From positions 124,001-188,000 of the forward strand of contig JANQQE010000030.1 in NCBI GenBank assembly GCA_028285105.1: a DNA stretch of 64,000 nt, in the 5' to 3' direction. The DNA comes from Alphaproteobacteria bacterium. GTDB taxonomy: Bacteria; Planctomycetota; Phycisphaerae; UBA1845. The notes under the pieces are model-generated. The model saw nothing but the letters and a program-made list of their open reading frames with translations. It did no database searches and was not told where the DNA came from. Both the position numbers and the translations under genes were made by a program. Shown piece by piece: positions 52,731 to 62,208 of this stretch. Each line of letters starts with the position of its first letter. Positions within the stretch are counted from its first letter, which is position 1.

Positions 52731-53294
52731 TTAACTGGGTTTGGCGCGATAGGCGTTGCGACGGCGTGCAACGGTCGCAATTCCTGCGATGCCCAGAACC
52801 GCCGATGTGACTGGCTCTGGAACGACGGTCAACGTCATGGGTTCATAGTTCACCGTATCGAATCCATTCGGATCAAGAGCGAACCCTTCGGTCAGGTCGA
52901 CGGGATGATCGTCACTGACAGATAGTTGAATCTCCCCTTCGGTCAAGGCCTCAAGGGTCAAGGTTGCCAGCAGAATTTGCGACCCCTGAATCGGCGAAGG
53001 AAACGCAGCACCGGCCAATCCATCCCCGTCAGACGTCGCAACGGGCAGCCAATCCGCTCCGACCTCAACGTTGGTGATCGCCGCGACAGAAGGTGCGTCA
53101 GATTCAAAATCCAACCCCCACCCCAGGACCGGGTTTGTCAGATCGGCAACGATTTGAACCTCAAACATCTCGCCGACAACCGCTTCCGACGGAATGTCTA
53201 GCGTGACAGTTACGGTCGCCTTTGCAATCGAAGTCGCGCAGCACACAACCAGCAGCAACACCCCCACCGACAAATTGCGAATTCTGGATCGCAT
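52731..53294 (-). CDS. Cohesin-like PEP-CTERM protein
   Basis: This 187-residue protein starts at ATG 53294 with GGGAG seven bases upstream and has a signal peptide (VGVLLLVVCCATSIAKA). The single body domain (VTLDIPSEAVVGEMFEVQIV, GWGLDFESDAPSV, QILLATLTLEALTEGE) has the strand pattern of cohesin-like domains. The C-terminal PEP-CTERM signal is VPEPVTSAVLGIAGIATV followed by ARRR. It lies downstream of the subtilisin gene (gap of 147 bases), whose product ends in dockerin-like loops. Cohesin activity is inferred from pattern only. Confidence 0.82.
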   Translation of the reverse strand: MRSRIRNLSVGVLLLVVCCATSIAKATVTVTLDIPSEAVVGEMFEVQIVADLTNPVLGWGLDFESDAPSVAAITNVEVGADWLPVATSDGDGLAGAAFPSPIQGSQILLATLTLEALTEGEIQLSVSDDHPVDLTEGFALDPNGFDTVNYEPMTLTVVPEPVTSAVLGIAGIATVARRRNAYRAKPS

Positions 53295-53441
53295 CAATTC
53301 TCTCCCGTCCACCTATAGAAGCGATACATCTGTAAATCCATGTATGGCTTCGATTCTCTCTTATTCCAATAGGGCGCACCATCTTAACTTTGTCCCAATC
53401 GCGTCGAATTAACGATTGGGAACTGGATGGCGCACTGGATT

Positions 53442-56400
53442 CTAGCGCGACTGTTCCGAACTTTCCGTCACTCGGATTGCTGCAAAGTCATGCATGTCCA
53501 GATCACCGTCATTATCGGCATCGAACGCAGTCAAACACGATTCGCCGGTTCGAGGCGCTTCCGGCGTCGGCACGCTGTCCGGGCCACCGTAGCAGTCCAG
53601 CCAAGCAGCATAGTCGAGCGCGTCGACATCGCCATCGACGTCGTAGTCCCCAAGTCTCGGATTCGGTGATTCGCCAAGATAGTCCTGATAGCACACAAAC
53701 CACGACTGGTAGTCTACAAAAGTGACCGCACCGTCGCGATCAAAGTCGGCTAAGAAGGAATACGCGCCGCCATTGACGGTCTGCGAGAAACCTTCGAAGA
53801 ACAGACTCAGGTCGGTTTCATCAAGATCGCCATCGCCATCCATATCTCCGCAATGGTCGCACGCATCGATCACGTCATTCGCGTTTTCGTCGAAGCCCAG
53901 GACGATTTCATAGACGACGCCGGCGTTTTCACCAACGGTGTCATCTCGCCATGCGCCGACCATGAGTCGATCGCGATACCCCCACAGACCCGACGAGAAA
54001 TTATCGTTGGGCTCAGGCGATGGGTTGTCCACGCGACCGACAGGCTGACCGTTCTGCGAGTCAAACACGACGACCGAACCTGCATCGCTGGCACCGACAT
54101 TCGAAAGGGGAACGCCCACCACAGCGCGATGACCGACCGCGGTTACATCCGATCCAAATTGATCCGCTGTTTCCGGTGCAGGGTTGTGCAGCGTGTGCAG
54201 GATGGCTCCGCTCTGTGCGTCGGCAATGTATGCGATACCGACGTTGTCTCCATCGGTGTCGTCCAGCCTTGCACCAATTACGATTTGATTTCCCAAGCCA
54301 GCCACCGAAGTACCGAAGGCGTCACTGATGTTTGGGCTGGGGTTTTTGATCGTGTTAACAAGGGCCCCGGATTCAACGTCAACAACCTGAACAACGCCGG
54401 AATTCACCAGCGGATCGTCACTTCCTTGAATACCCACAACAAGCAAACCACCCGCACGCGCGAGCGTTCCACCGAACAACTCCGAAACTTGACCTGAAGG
54501 ATTCACGATCATTCGCTCAAGATCACCGGTTTCTGTATCAAAGACGTATACAGCTCCCGAATTGTTGGAAGCCGCGTCGTCAAGTCTGGCTCCAACCACG
54601 ACACTCCCGCCGATCTCGATGGCTGCTCCACCAAATTGATCGTTTTCTGCCGGTGTCGGGTTGTTGACCGCAAACTTGAAACCATAAGTCGCCGCATCGA
54701 AAACGTAAACAACGCCCTCGTTCTCAAAGTTGCCCGCTGCCCCCGGCGCACCGATCCAGATTCGAGAACCTGCGATAACGACTGACGCGCCAAATGCTTC
54801 ACCCTCAACGGGTACCGGACTGACAAACGAATGTACGAGATTGCCGTTATCCGCATCGTAGAGAAACGCCCTGCCCGCCCCATCTGCGAAGGTGACATCG
54901 CCAGCCGAACCAATCAAATAGTAGTCGTCGTTGAACGCAACATCAGACGGGAAACTGAATTCCGTTGTGGTGTTTGGATTGAATACAGCCTTCGAAAAAA
55001 CGCCGCCTGCCAGTTCGCAAACATCCGGCGTTCCGTTGCTGTTACAATCTTCGAGATAACCACCGGCAATATCGCATTCGTCGGGAACGCCATTGGCATC
55101 GCAATCGAAACTTCCAAATCCAGAAATATCGCACGTGTCCGCCACCGAATTTGCATTGCAATCTGGCTGGCATTCATCGGGAACCTGATTGAAATCGCAA
55201 TCCAGACTGCTGCCTTCCGACAAGTCGAACAGGTCGGCGATTCCATTCTCGTTGCAATCGATCCCACACTCGTCTGGCTCACCATCTGAATCGGCATCGA
55301 TGCTTGCCCCGGCGGCGATGTCGCACTGGTCGGGGATGCCGTTTGAATTGCAATCGTCTTCAAGTCCCGACGCGATGTCGCAGGCGTCGGCAATCTCGTT
55401 GGCATTGCAATCGGGCTGGCATTCGTCGGGCTCGCCGTTTCCGTCGCAGTCCAGACTCAGAAGCGAATCGATGTCGCATTCGTCGGGAACGGCATTGGTG
55501 TTGCAATCTGTGCTTTCGCCGATGGGGCTTAATTCGCATGAATCCGGAACAGAGTCCCCGTCGCAATCGGGCTGACAAAGATCGGGTACGCCGTTCGAAT
55601 CGCAGTCGCCATGGATGGAATCGACGAGGTCGCAAGCGTCGAAAATGCCATTTCCATCGCAATCTACGAACGCATCGCAGTTGTCGGGAATCAGGTTTGC
55701 ATCGCAATCCCGCTGGGCACCAGTCCTGATTTCGCAGGAATCGACGACGCCATTGGTGTCGCAGTCCGGTTCGCATTCATCGGGGATGCCGTTTCCATTG
55801 CCACCGCAGTCTGTCGAAGTACCCGCCGCGATGTCGTCAAAGTCGGGAACACCGTTGGAATTGCAATCGGGAAGCGGGTGGTGATACCCCATATCGACGA
55901 CACCCTCGTCCCCAACGCCATCCGTTCGAGTGGTACGCAAATGCAAGCCCAGATCGATGGCCAAGGTGCTTCCCGCATCGACACAAGGGCTTTCCAGCAC
56001 TTGCCCGGCTGCCGTTTGACTGAGCAAATGGCTGAAGGCGAAGGTTTCAACAAACCCGGGATCGGCGTCGATCATTCCGGCGCCAACATTCAGTGTGCTG
56101 CTAAATTGGAAGACATTATCAGGTCCGCCGGCAAGGTTACTATAGGAGAGGTCTGCCGTCGAATTATCAACCAACGCCACCTGAGGACCGTTGATCGCGT
56201 TGTTCTGCACAATGAGGCTGTCTTGAATCTGAATGGTCCCGCGAAGTATATTGATCGCACCACCCGTCTGAGCGATGTTGTCGACGAACGTCGAAGACTG
56301 CACATGAATATCTGTCGTAACACCGTAAACACCGCCCCCATCCAATCCGGCGTCGTTACCGATAAACATGCAGTTGTCTACGAATACAGTTGAGTTTTGA

Positions 56401-59400
56401 CCAGAAATGGCCCCACCACGAGACGAGTTCGCGACCACTCGATTTTCCTCGAACCAGCAATGAACAAAGCGCGGCCCTGTGCCTCGCAGGCAATGAACCG
56501 CCCCACCCAGCGAGCCAGCCGTGTTTCCTCTGAATACGCTGTCGGTCACCACAGGATCGCTGTCAACGTTTAAGATCGCACCAGCCAGGTTGGCCGGGTC
56601 AGCATAATTCGATTCAAACAAACAATTCCGAATCGATGCATGACTGAGAAGTTCGTTGGTGATCGCCCCTCCCTGCAGCGCGCTGTTTCTTCTGAAAACG
56701 CAGTCGTCGATGACCGGTTGACTACCGCGAGTATTGTGGATTGCGCCACCTGCGGCTGCCGTTTCACCTTCAAATCGACATTGCGAAATCGTCGGGTTGC
56801 TTTCGCCTATGTAGATTGATCCCCCAAATCGCGATTCGTTGTTGAAGAATCCGCAGTTCGAGAACGTACCATTCGCTCCTTGAATGTTGTAGACCGCCCC
56901 ACCGCCGCCATCTGGAAACTCGCCGTTGGAAAAATTGTCCCTGAAGATGACATTGCTGATTTGGGGTTTACCGCCCTCATTGAATATTGCGGCGCCCACG
57001 TCGGCTTCGTCCTGTGCGGAGCCGGTGGCTTGTCCGTCGGCGATGGTGACACCGTCAAGGATTGCGTTGCTGTTGACATCGCTCGCGATAACGACGTGGA
57101 ATGTATTGTCGATCGAATCCTGAGGCGCACCGATATCACCGGATAAAATCGTCGCATGCGCACGCCAATCTCGTTCATCTCGACTTGTTTCGGTCCCTGC
57201 AAACCCACCATAAATTCCGACATCATCGACCAGGCGAAAATGAGCCGTTCGGTCATCGCTGGCGGTGGGATAATACGTACCTTCAGCGATCCAGATTTCT
57301 TCAACCAGTCCCGCATTGTTTGCCACGATCAGTGCGGATTGCAGATTGATGTATGCATTTGGCCAACTGGTACCCAGATTTGTTCCCTGCGCATCGGCAT
57401 CCACGTAGATGATTGGACCCTCACATTCGTCTGGCGTCCCATTGACGTTGGAATCGTCGCTGGTACCTGCCGCGATTTCGCATTCATCGGGAATTGAACT
57501 GCCATTGCAGTCCAGACTTGAACCGATCGCAATGTCGCAGTCGTCCGGCTGGCCGTTTGAGTTGCAATCGACTTCGCAGGAATCCGGAATGAGATTCACG
57601 TTGCAATCCGGTTCTCCACCGATCACATCGCATACGTCAAGCTGCATATTGCCATTGCAGTCGCTGGCTGCACCGTTCGCCAATTCGCACAGATCGGGAA
57701 TAATGTTGCCATTGCAATCTTCGGCATCACCGGCCAGTACGTCGCAACTGTCAGCCGTTCCGTTCGTGTTGCAATCCGGCTCGCACACATCCAATATACC
57801 GTTGCCGGAACAATCCAATGAGGGATTGCCTGCGATTTGTTCGGCATCGACAATCGAATTCAGATCGCAGTCTCGTCGCAACATTGGGTTACTGGCGATT
57901 GAAAACAGCTGCGGTCCCTCTGGCACATTGACACCGACGACACGCACCTTCCACATGCCAGCCGCTGGAAAATCGACTTCGACCTGTTCGATGTTGTTCA
58001 CCGAATCGGGTTGGTCACGAACCGCCAATGCTTCGGGCACATTGGGATTGAGGGACCAGGGATAATGTCTTACGCCGTTGGGATCGACAACCACCAGATC
58101 CAGGTCGTTGACCAAAGCGTTGGCGACGTTGGGTGTCGCCGGCACGTCGTCCCATGCGAGTGTTACCTTCAATTGGGATTCACCCGAAACTTCAATGAGA
58201 TATCCAGATGTGTCCGCATGCTCGATAACCGATTCGGCAAAACTGCCGGTGCGCATGAATTCAATGGTATCGACCGCACGGATGGACCCGTATCCGGATT
58301 GATAATCTGGTCCAACCGGTCCAACATCGATTGCATTGTGAACCAGGAATGTCTTGATCGTCGCCGGTTGCGGATCACTTTCATGGGGGAACTGCGCTTG
58401 GTAGTCTTCAAGCAGCAATGCCGTCACACCCGTCGCCGTTGGGGTGGCCATCGATGTACCGCAAAAAGAACTGTATCCTCCCCCCATCACAGTTGAAGTG
58501 ACTCCACCGTCTCCGTCGTTTTGACAACCGGGCGCGCTGATGTCCGGTTTCAACCGGCCGTCGTCGGTGGGTCCCCAACTGGAAAAGAAAGTTGCGCTAT
58601 CGTCATCCGAATTGACCGCCCCCACGATGATCGCATTCTTCGCGCCAGCCGGCGGCGCTATCGAACGATAACCCTCGGGTGTATGCACAGCCTCATCAAT
58701 GCAGCGACAACAATGACCGGTCGCGCAATCGCCAACGTCATTGCGCTCATTGCCTGCCGCAAACAACATCGTCATCGGGCGACCCAACTCACCGATGACA
58801 ATGGCGTCCAGAAGGTTGGCCGTAACGCCGTAATCTCCTGATATCTCGCATGGAAACAGGTTTGCGCAAGTATTGGTTCCAAGGGAATTGTTGGCGACGA
58901 TGACACCCAATGCCAATCCATCGCGGTAATCGCGTTCGATGTCACCGGGATTGGAATACAGAAACAGATCGTCGAAACTCGGTTCAAACCCGAAACTTTC
59001 CAACACGACTCCGGGGGCCATCCCGCGATGCTGCCCGCCGCTTGCCGAACCGTCACCGCCAATCGTTCCGGCAACATGAGTCGAATGATCGACGGTGATC
59101 GCCAGATCGCGCGGCGTCAATCGACCGCCAAAGTCGGGATGGGAGGCATCGCCCGTACCGCTGTCAAACACCATGACCGAAACACCGGAACCGTCGAGGT
59201 CATAAGGCGGCGCCTGGGCGGCTTCTGCCTGGGTTCGATCGCGGTTCTGTTCGTTGACACCCTCAAGAGGCGGTAAAGGCGGTTCGACCCATTGCACCGA
59301 GTCACGATCGATGAGCCGATCGAGCATGGATTCGGGAATATCGACCACGAGCGCATTGATCGATTCGACCTTTGAAATCAGTTTTCCACCGATGGCAGCG

Positions 59401-59936
59401 ATCTCATTGACCGCCTGGCGTTCGAGAGACACATCCGGATGAAATATGACATTCACCACGAGGCGCTCGCGATCGGCACCAGGGGCGATTTCATTTTCGG
59501 CCACCGTGCCTCGAATCCAACTGGGTCGTTGCGGCTTCGCAAGCAATGGATGCCGCTTCCACTCGCGCTCGATTTCGTATGCGTCCGCCAGACCATTGAT
59601 GACCGCGGGGCGGAGCTTTCCTGGATCAAAAGTCTTGGCAACTGCAAAGTACGCATGCTTTCCAACCGGACGGAGCAACCCGATGCCTGCCGCCATCATC
59701 CTGCGTTTGTCAGCAACGGAAACGGAACCGTCGAATTGAATGACGAAATGTTTTGGATTCTCGCGCGCGTCGCGGGCGATGTCCTCCAGGCGACTGATCG
59801 CCAGATCGCGAGTCGGCTGTTGTCGAGCCACCACACCAGAACGCCATTGAATATGACGTTCCTGTGCATGCAGCTTTGCCGCACACAAAAGTGTCAGCGC
59901 TGTCGCGAATACAAAGATTTGGCGAGTGTGTCTCAT
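53442..59936 (-). CDS. Giant subtilisin-like protease (S8) with beta-helix, propeller and dockerin-like loops
   Basis: This 2164-residue secreted protein has a signal peptide (IFVFATALTLLCAAKLHA) and a subtilase domain with Asp near 257 (VMVFDSGTG), His near 287 (DHSTHVAGT) and Ser near 495 (CGTSMATPTATG). A beta-sandwich follows (about 570-690), then DCN-x-NG-x-PD-x-C repeats (about 700-840). Next are a right-handed beta-helix (about 840-1350; GGAVYNIQG and similar turns), a second block of the same repeats (about 1355-1645) and a propeller-like array (about 1650-2015; DQFGGAAIEIGGSVVVGARL). At least four Ca-loops of dockerin type end it (GDMDGDGDLDETDL). The catalytic triad is intact. It is probably a surface-attached protease acting outside the cell. 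Confidence 0.9.
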   Translation of the reverse strand: MRHTRQIFVFATALTLLCAAKLHAQERHIQWRSGVVARQQPTRDLAISRLEDIARDARENPKHFVIQFDGSVSVADKRRMMAAGIGLLRPVGKHAYFAVAKTFDPGKLRPAVINGLADAYEIEREWKRHPLLAKPQRPSWIRGTVAENEIAPGADRERLVVNVIFHPDVSLERQAVNEIAAIGGKLISKVESINALVVDIPESMLDRLIDRDSVQWVEPPLPPLEGVNEQNRDRTQAEAAQAPPYDLDGSGVSVMVFDSGTGDASHPDFGGRLTPRDLAITVDHSTHVAGTIGGDGSASGGQHRGMAPGVVLESFGFEPSFDDLFLYSNPGDIERDYRDGLALGVIVANNSLGTNTCANLFPCEISGDYGVTANLLDAIVIGELGRPMTMLFAAGNERNDVGDCATGHCCRCIDEAVHTPEGYRSIAPPAGAKNAIIVGAVNSDDDSATFFSSWGPTDDGRLKPDISAPGCQNDGDGGVTSTVMGGGYSSFCGTSMATPTATGVTALLLEDYQAQFPHESDPQPATIKTFLVHNAIDVGPVGPDYQSGYGSIRAVDTIEFMRTGSFAESVIEHADTSGYLIEVSGESQLKVTLAWDDVPATPNVANALVNDLDLVVVDPNGVRHYPWSLNPNVPEALAVRDQPDSVNNIEQVEVDFPAAGMWKVRVVGVNVPEGPQLFSIASNPMLRRDCDLNSIVDAEQIAGNPSLDCSGNGILDVCEPDCNTNGTADSCDVLAGDAEDCNGNIIPDLCELANGAASDCNGNMQLDVCDVIGGEPDCNVNLIPDSCEVDCNSNGQPDDCDIAIGSSLDCNGSSIPDECEIAAGTSDDSNVNGTPDECEGPIIYVDADAQGTNLGTSWPNAYINLQSALIVANNAGLVEEIWIAEGTYYPTASDDRTAHFRLVDDVGIYGGFAGTETSRDERDWRAHATILSGDIGAPQDSIDNTFHVVIASDVNSNAILDGVTIADGQATGSAQDEADVGAAIFNEGGKPQISNVIFRDNFSNGEFPDGGGGAVYNIQGANGTFSNCGFFNNESRFGGSIYIGESNPTISQCRFEGETAAAGGAIHNTRGSQPVIDDCVFRRNSALQGGAITNELLSHASIRNCLFESNYADPANLAGAILNVDSDPVVTDSVFRGNTAGSLGGAVHCLRGTGPRFVHCWFEENRVVANSSRGGAISGQNSTVFVDNCMFIGNDAGLDGGGVYGVTTDIHVQSSTFVDNIAQTGGAINILRGTIQIQDSLIVQNNAINGPQVALVDNSTADLSYSNLAGGPDNVFQFSSTLNVGAGMIDADPGFVETFAFSHLLSQTAAGQVLESPCVDAGSTLAIDLGLHLRTTRTDGVGDEGVVDMGYHHPLPDCNSNGVPDFDDIAAGTSTDCGGNGNGIPDECEPDCDTNGVVDSCEIRTGAQRDCDANLIPDNCDAFVDCDGNGIFDACDLVDSIHGDCDSNGVPDLCQPDCDGDSVPDSCELSPIGESTDCNTNAVPDECDIDSLLSLDCDGNGEPDECQPDCNANEIADACDIASGLEDDCNSNGIPDQCDIAAGASIDADSDGEPDECGIDCNENGIADLFDLSEGSSLDCDFNQVPDECQPDCNANSVADTCDISGFGSFDCDANGVPDECDIAGGYLEDCNSNGTPDVCELAGGVFSKAVFNPNTTTEFSFPSDVAFNDDYYLIGSAGDVTFADGAGRAFLYDADNGNLVHSFVSPVPVEGEAFGASVVIAGSRIWIGAPGAAGNFENEGVVYVFDAATYGFKFAVNNPTPAENDQFGGAAIEIGGSVVVGARLDDAASNNSGAVYVFDTETGDLERMIVNPSGQVSELFGGTLARAGGLLVVGIQGSDDPLVNSGVVQVVDVESGALVNTIKNPSPNISDAFGTSVAGLGNQIVIGARLDDTDGDNVGIAYIADAQSGAILHTLHNPAPETADQFGSDVTAVGHRAVVGVPLSNVGASDAGSVVVFDSQNGQPVGRVDNPSPEPNDNFSSGLWGYRDRLMVGAWRDDTVGENAGVVYEIVLGFDENANDVIDACDHCGDMDGDGDLDETDLSLFFEGFSQTVNGGAYSFLADFDRDGAVTFVDYQSWFVCYQDYLGESPNPRLGDYDVDGDVDALDYAAWLDCYGGPDSVPTPEAPRTGESCLTAFDADNDGDLDMHDFAAIRVTESSEQSR

Positions 59937-60219
59937 CCCTCTCCATGTCGCCCGGAAAACATTTTTGGTTGCGACTTATTCCGTTTGCGCTCCAAATGGA
60001 GGTATCACAGAAGTGTCGAGGCCAAGAATGCGCACTAAATGCGTTGAACTATTTGGGTTGGTTGGGCCGCGTCTCCCTCGCGTTGAAACCTTGCCCGGTT
60101 CCGGTTATAGCGATTATAGACAATCGCAGTGGATGGTTCCACCAGTCAATCATAACGCCGCGCGAGATATTATTGACACCGAGCGGATATTATTCGCCGC
60201 TTCACAGGACAACAGGCTC

Positions 60220-60762
60220 ATGGATACAAGCCGGAAATCAATTGGCGAAGACACGCACATTCGCGTCAAAGTTTTTAGCACTGGTGGAACAATTGAAAAG
60301 ATCTACGACGAACGCGAAGGCATCCTCCACAATTCGCCGTCGCGCTTTGACCACATCCTCTCCTGGATGCGCCTGCCAACTGTTCAAATCGATCACCAGG
60401 GTCTCATGGGCAAGGACTCGCTCGACATGACCGATGCGGACCGGGTTCTCATCAAGGATGCTGTCGCAGCGGTTATGGACGAATTCGACGCGATCCTGAT
60501 TGTGCACGGAACCGATACACTCGATCAAACCGGCACCCTGTTACATCGCGAAATCGAAAATCCGACAGTACCGATAATTCTTACGGGGGCGATGCGTCCA
60601 TTTGAATTCAGAGACACCGACGCTTTTCAAAACGTGTACGAATCGCTCATCTCGTGCCGATTGCTATCACCCGGAGTGTATTGCGTCATGCACAGCAAAG
60701 TGCTGCATTTCCCCGACGTTCACAAAGATCGCAAGCAGTTGACCTTCGTCAAACACGAGTAG
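60220..60762 (+). CDS. Single-domain asparaginase-like protein
   Basis: The frame is open from 59926, but ATG 60220 directly precedes the domain, giving 180 residues. VKVFSTGGTIEKIYDE holds the first catalytic Thr and VHGTDTLDQTG the second Thr/Asp pair; TGAMRPFEFR follows. These match the N-terminal domain of L-asparaginases. Classic enzymes are about 330 residues with a second domain, which is absent here; short versions exist in other bacteria. It may hydrolyse asparagine or a related amide, or act on a different substrate. It is convergent with the LKR-family gene, with six bases between the stops. Confidence 0.82.
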   Translation: MDTSRKSIGEDTHIRVKVFSTGGTIEKIYDEREGILHNSPSRFDHILSWMRLPTVQIDHQGLMGKDSLDMTDADRVLIKDAVAAVMDEFDAILIVHGTDTLDQTGTLLHREIENPTVPIILTGAMRPFEFRDTDAFQNVYESLISCRLLSPGVYCVMHSKVLHFPDVHKDRKQLTFVKHE

Positions 60763-60768
60763 TAACGA

Positions 60769-62061
60769 TTACAAGAACTTTTGGATGTACTTGAAGTCAG
60801 GCGTGAGTTCACCGCGGTGCAGAATCACCGCACTCTTGAGTGGCGCTGGCAGTTCCCAATCTTCAAACTCTTGCGGTAGTTGATGTCTGGCGAGGGCAGG
60901 AATCATGTCCACCAGTGCTTCGCCGAATGCGGTTGAAGATTCGCGCGGGAGTTCGGTCGGCAAAATCTCAACAGCCATGATGACCGGACCGTTGCCTTCG
61001 AATCCATCGACGGCTTCGCTTCGTTTCGTGTCATAGACATATACAGGGTTGCCCGGATCGGTGGGCCGAGATGTGATTTCGATGGATCCTTCCGGGTCGC
61101 ACGAAATGTCGCCAATGACACGCAGCTTCGGATTCTCTGAACCGTCATACAACTTCGCAGCCGCCTCCTTCGTAACAAGACGCGGATACTTCGGTTCCCA
61201 ATAGATGCAGTTGACCAGCATGCTCAAGTTCGGAAGATACTGTTCAAATTTGCCCCGATACTTTTCCGGTTTCTGATAATAGTCCTGTAATTCAAACGGT
61301 TGGCTGGCGTCAATTGGCTCGACCATGTCGCTTTCCTTGAAAACGACTTTGACGAATGTGTCGCTCGTCATCGAACCGTCCAATTCGTCAGGCGCGACCG
61401 TCGTCGGATTCAATAGATCGTAGATCTCCTGCGCCCCTTGCGACACGCGCCCATATCCACTGAATCCGCAAACCACCGGTATGAATTTTTTGAGCGACGC
61501 ATCGTTGCGTGCCGCTGCACCGATTTCTGCGATGTGCTTCTTCGCGTCGGCGAGGCTGTCGTATTTGTGGGCCGGTTGTATATTCGCCAGCGCGGTCTCG
61601 TACCCTTCCGCCGAAAGACGCTGCCCATACGACCAGAGCGTATCGATCATGCCCGCCAATCCGGCATACTCGCCAAAGAACACCAAACGTTGCCCCTGCT
61701 CGTCGACGATACGCTCGTAATCGAGCAAGTTGCATTTCAATTCCATCATGCGGGCGAGCATGGGCATGTTGTACGACTGCCCTTTGATCGTGTGCGAGAA
61801 AAACATGTACGTCTTTTCGGGTTCGAATTGAGCAGACGGAATCTCCTTGACGCCGATAACGATCGGGCAGTCGGCGAGGCAATCGGTAACCTCTGCGCCG
61901 GACGCGGCCATCTCTTCACTTGAAAACACCCGCTGATTGGAAGTCTGCACCGCAAACGGTATTCCGTGCGAATCGATCAATCCGCGAATCTGATCGGGAA
62001 CCAGCGGAACCCGTCGCTCCCACTTTGTCTTATCCTCGTGGCGTATGCCGATCTTTTGCAC
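60769..62061 (-). CDS. Lysine-ketoglutarate reductase / alanine dehydrogenase-type N-terminal family protein
   Basis: This 430-residue protein begins IGIRHEDKTKWERRVPLVPD, the start of the AlaDh/PNT and LKR N-terminal domain. IGVKEIPSAQFEPEKTYMFF and SHTIKGQ follow, and later VCGFSGYGRVSQGAQEIYD for the nucleotide-binding part. The C-terminus has ISCDPEGSIEITSRPT. LKR joins lysine and 2-oxoglutarate to saccharopine in lysine degradation. The saccharopine dehydrogenase half is not fused to it and is not in the window. The substrate is assumed from family only. Confidence 0.82.
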   Translation of the reverse strand: MQKIGIRHEDKTKWERRVPLVPDQIRGLIDSHGIPFAVQTSNQRVFSSEEMAASGAEVTDCLADCPIVIGVKEIPSAQFEPEKTYMFFSHTIKGQSYNMPMLARMMELKCNLLDYERIVDEQGQRLVFFGEYAGLAGMIDTLWSYGQRLSAEGYETALANIQPAHKYDSLADAKKHIAEIGAAARNDASLKKFIPVVCGFSGYGRVSQGAQEIYDLLNPTTVAPDELDGSMTSDTFVKVVFKESDMVEPIDASQPFELQDYYQKPEKYRGKFEQYLPNLSMLVNCIYWEPKYPRLVTKEAAAKLYDGSENPKLRVIGDISCDPEGSIEITSRPTDPGNPVYVYDTKRSEAVDGFEGNGPVIMAVEILPTELPRESSTAFGEALVDMIPALARHQLPQEFEDWELPAPLKSAVILHRGELTPDFKYIQKFL

Positions 62062-62208
62062 GTTGCTTCTCCCATTGAAGATGATTCCGATGGTGACAAA
62101 GATTAACTCACTTGCGGCACGTCGCCAAATGCTGCCAATCGGGCTAAGCTACGCAACTTGTTCTGATCGGGTCCACCTCGGTCGGAGTCAAATTGGACCG
62201 ATCCGAAC

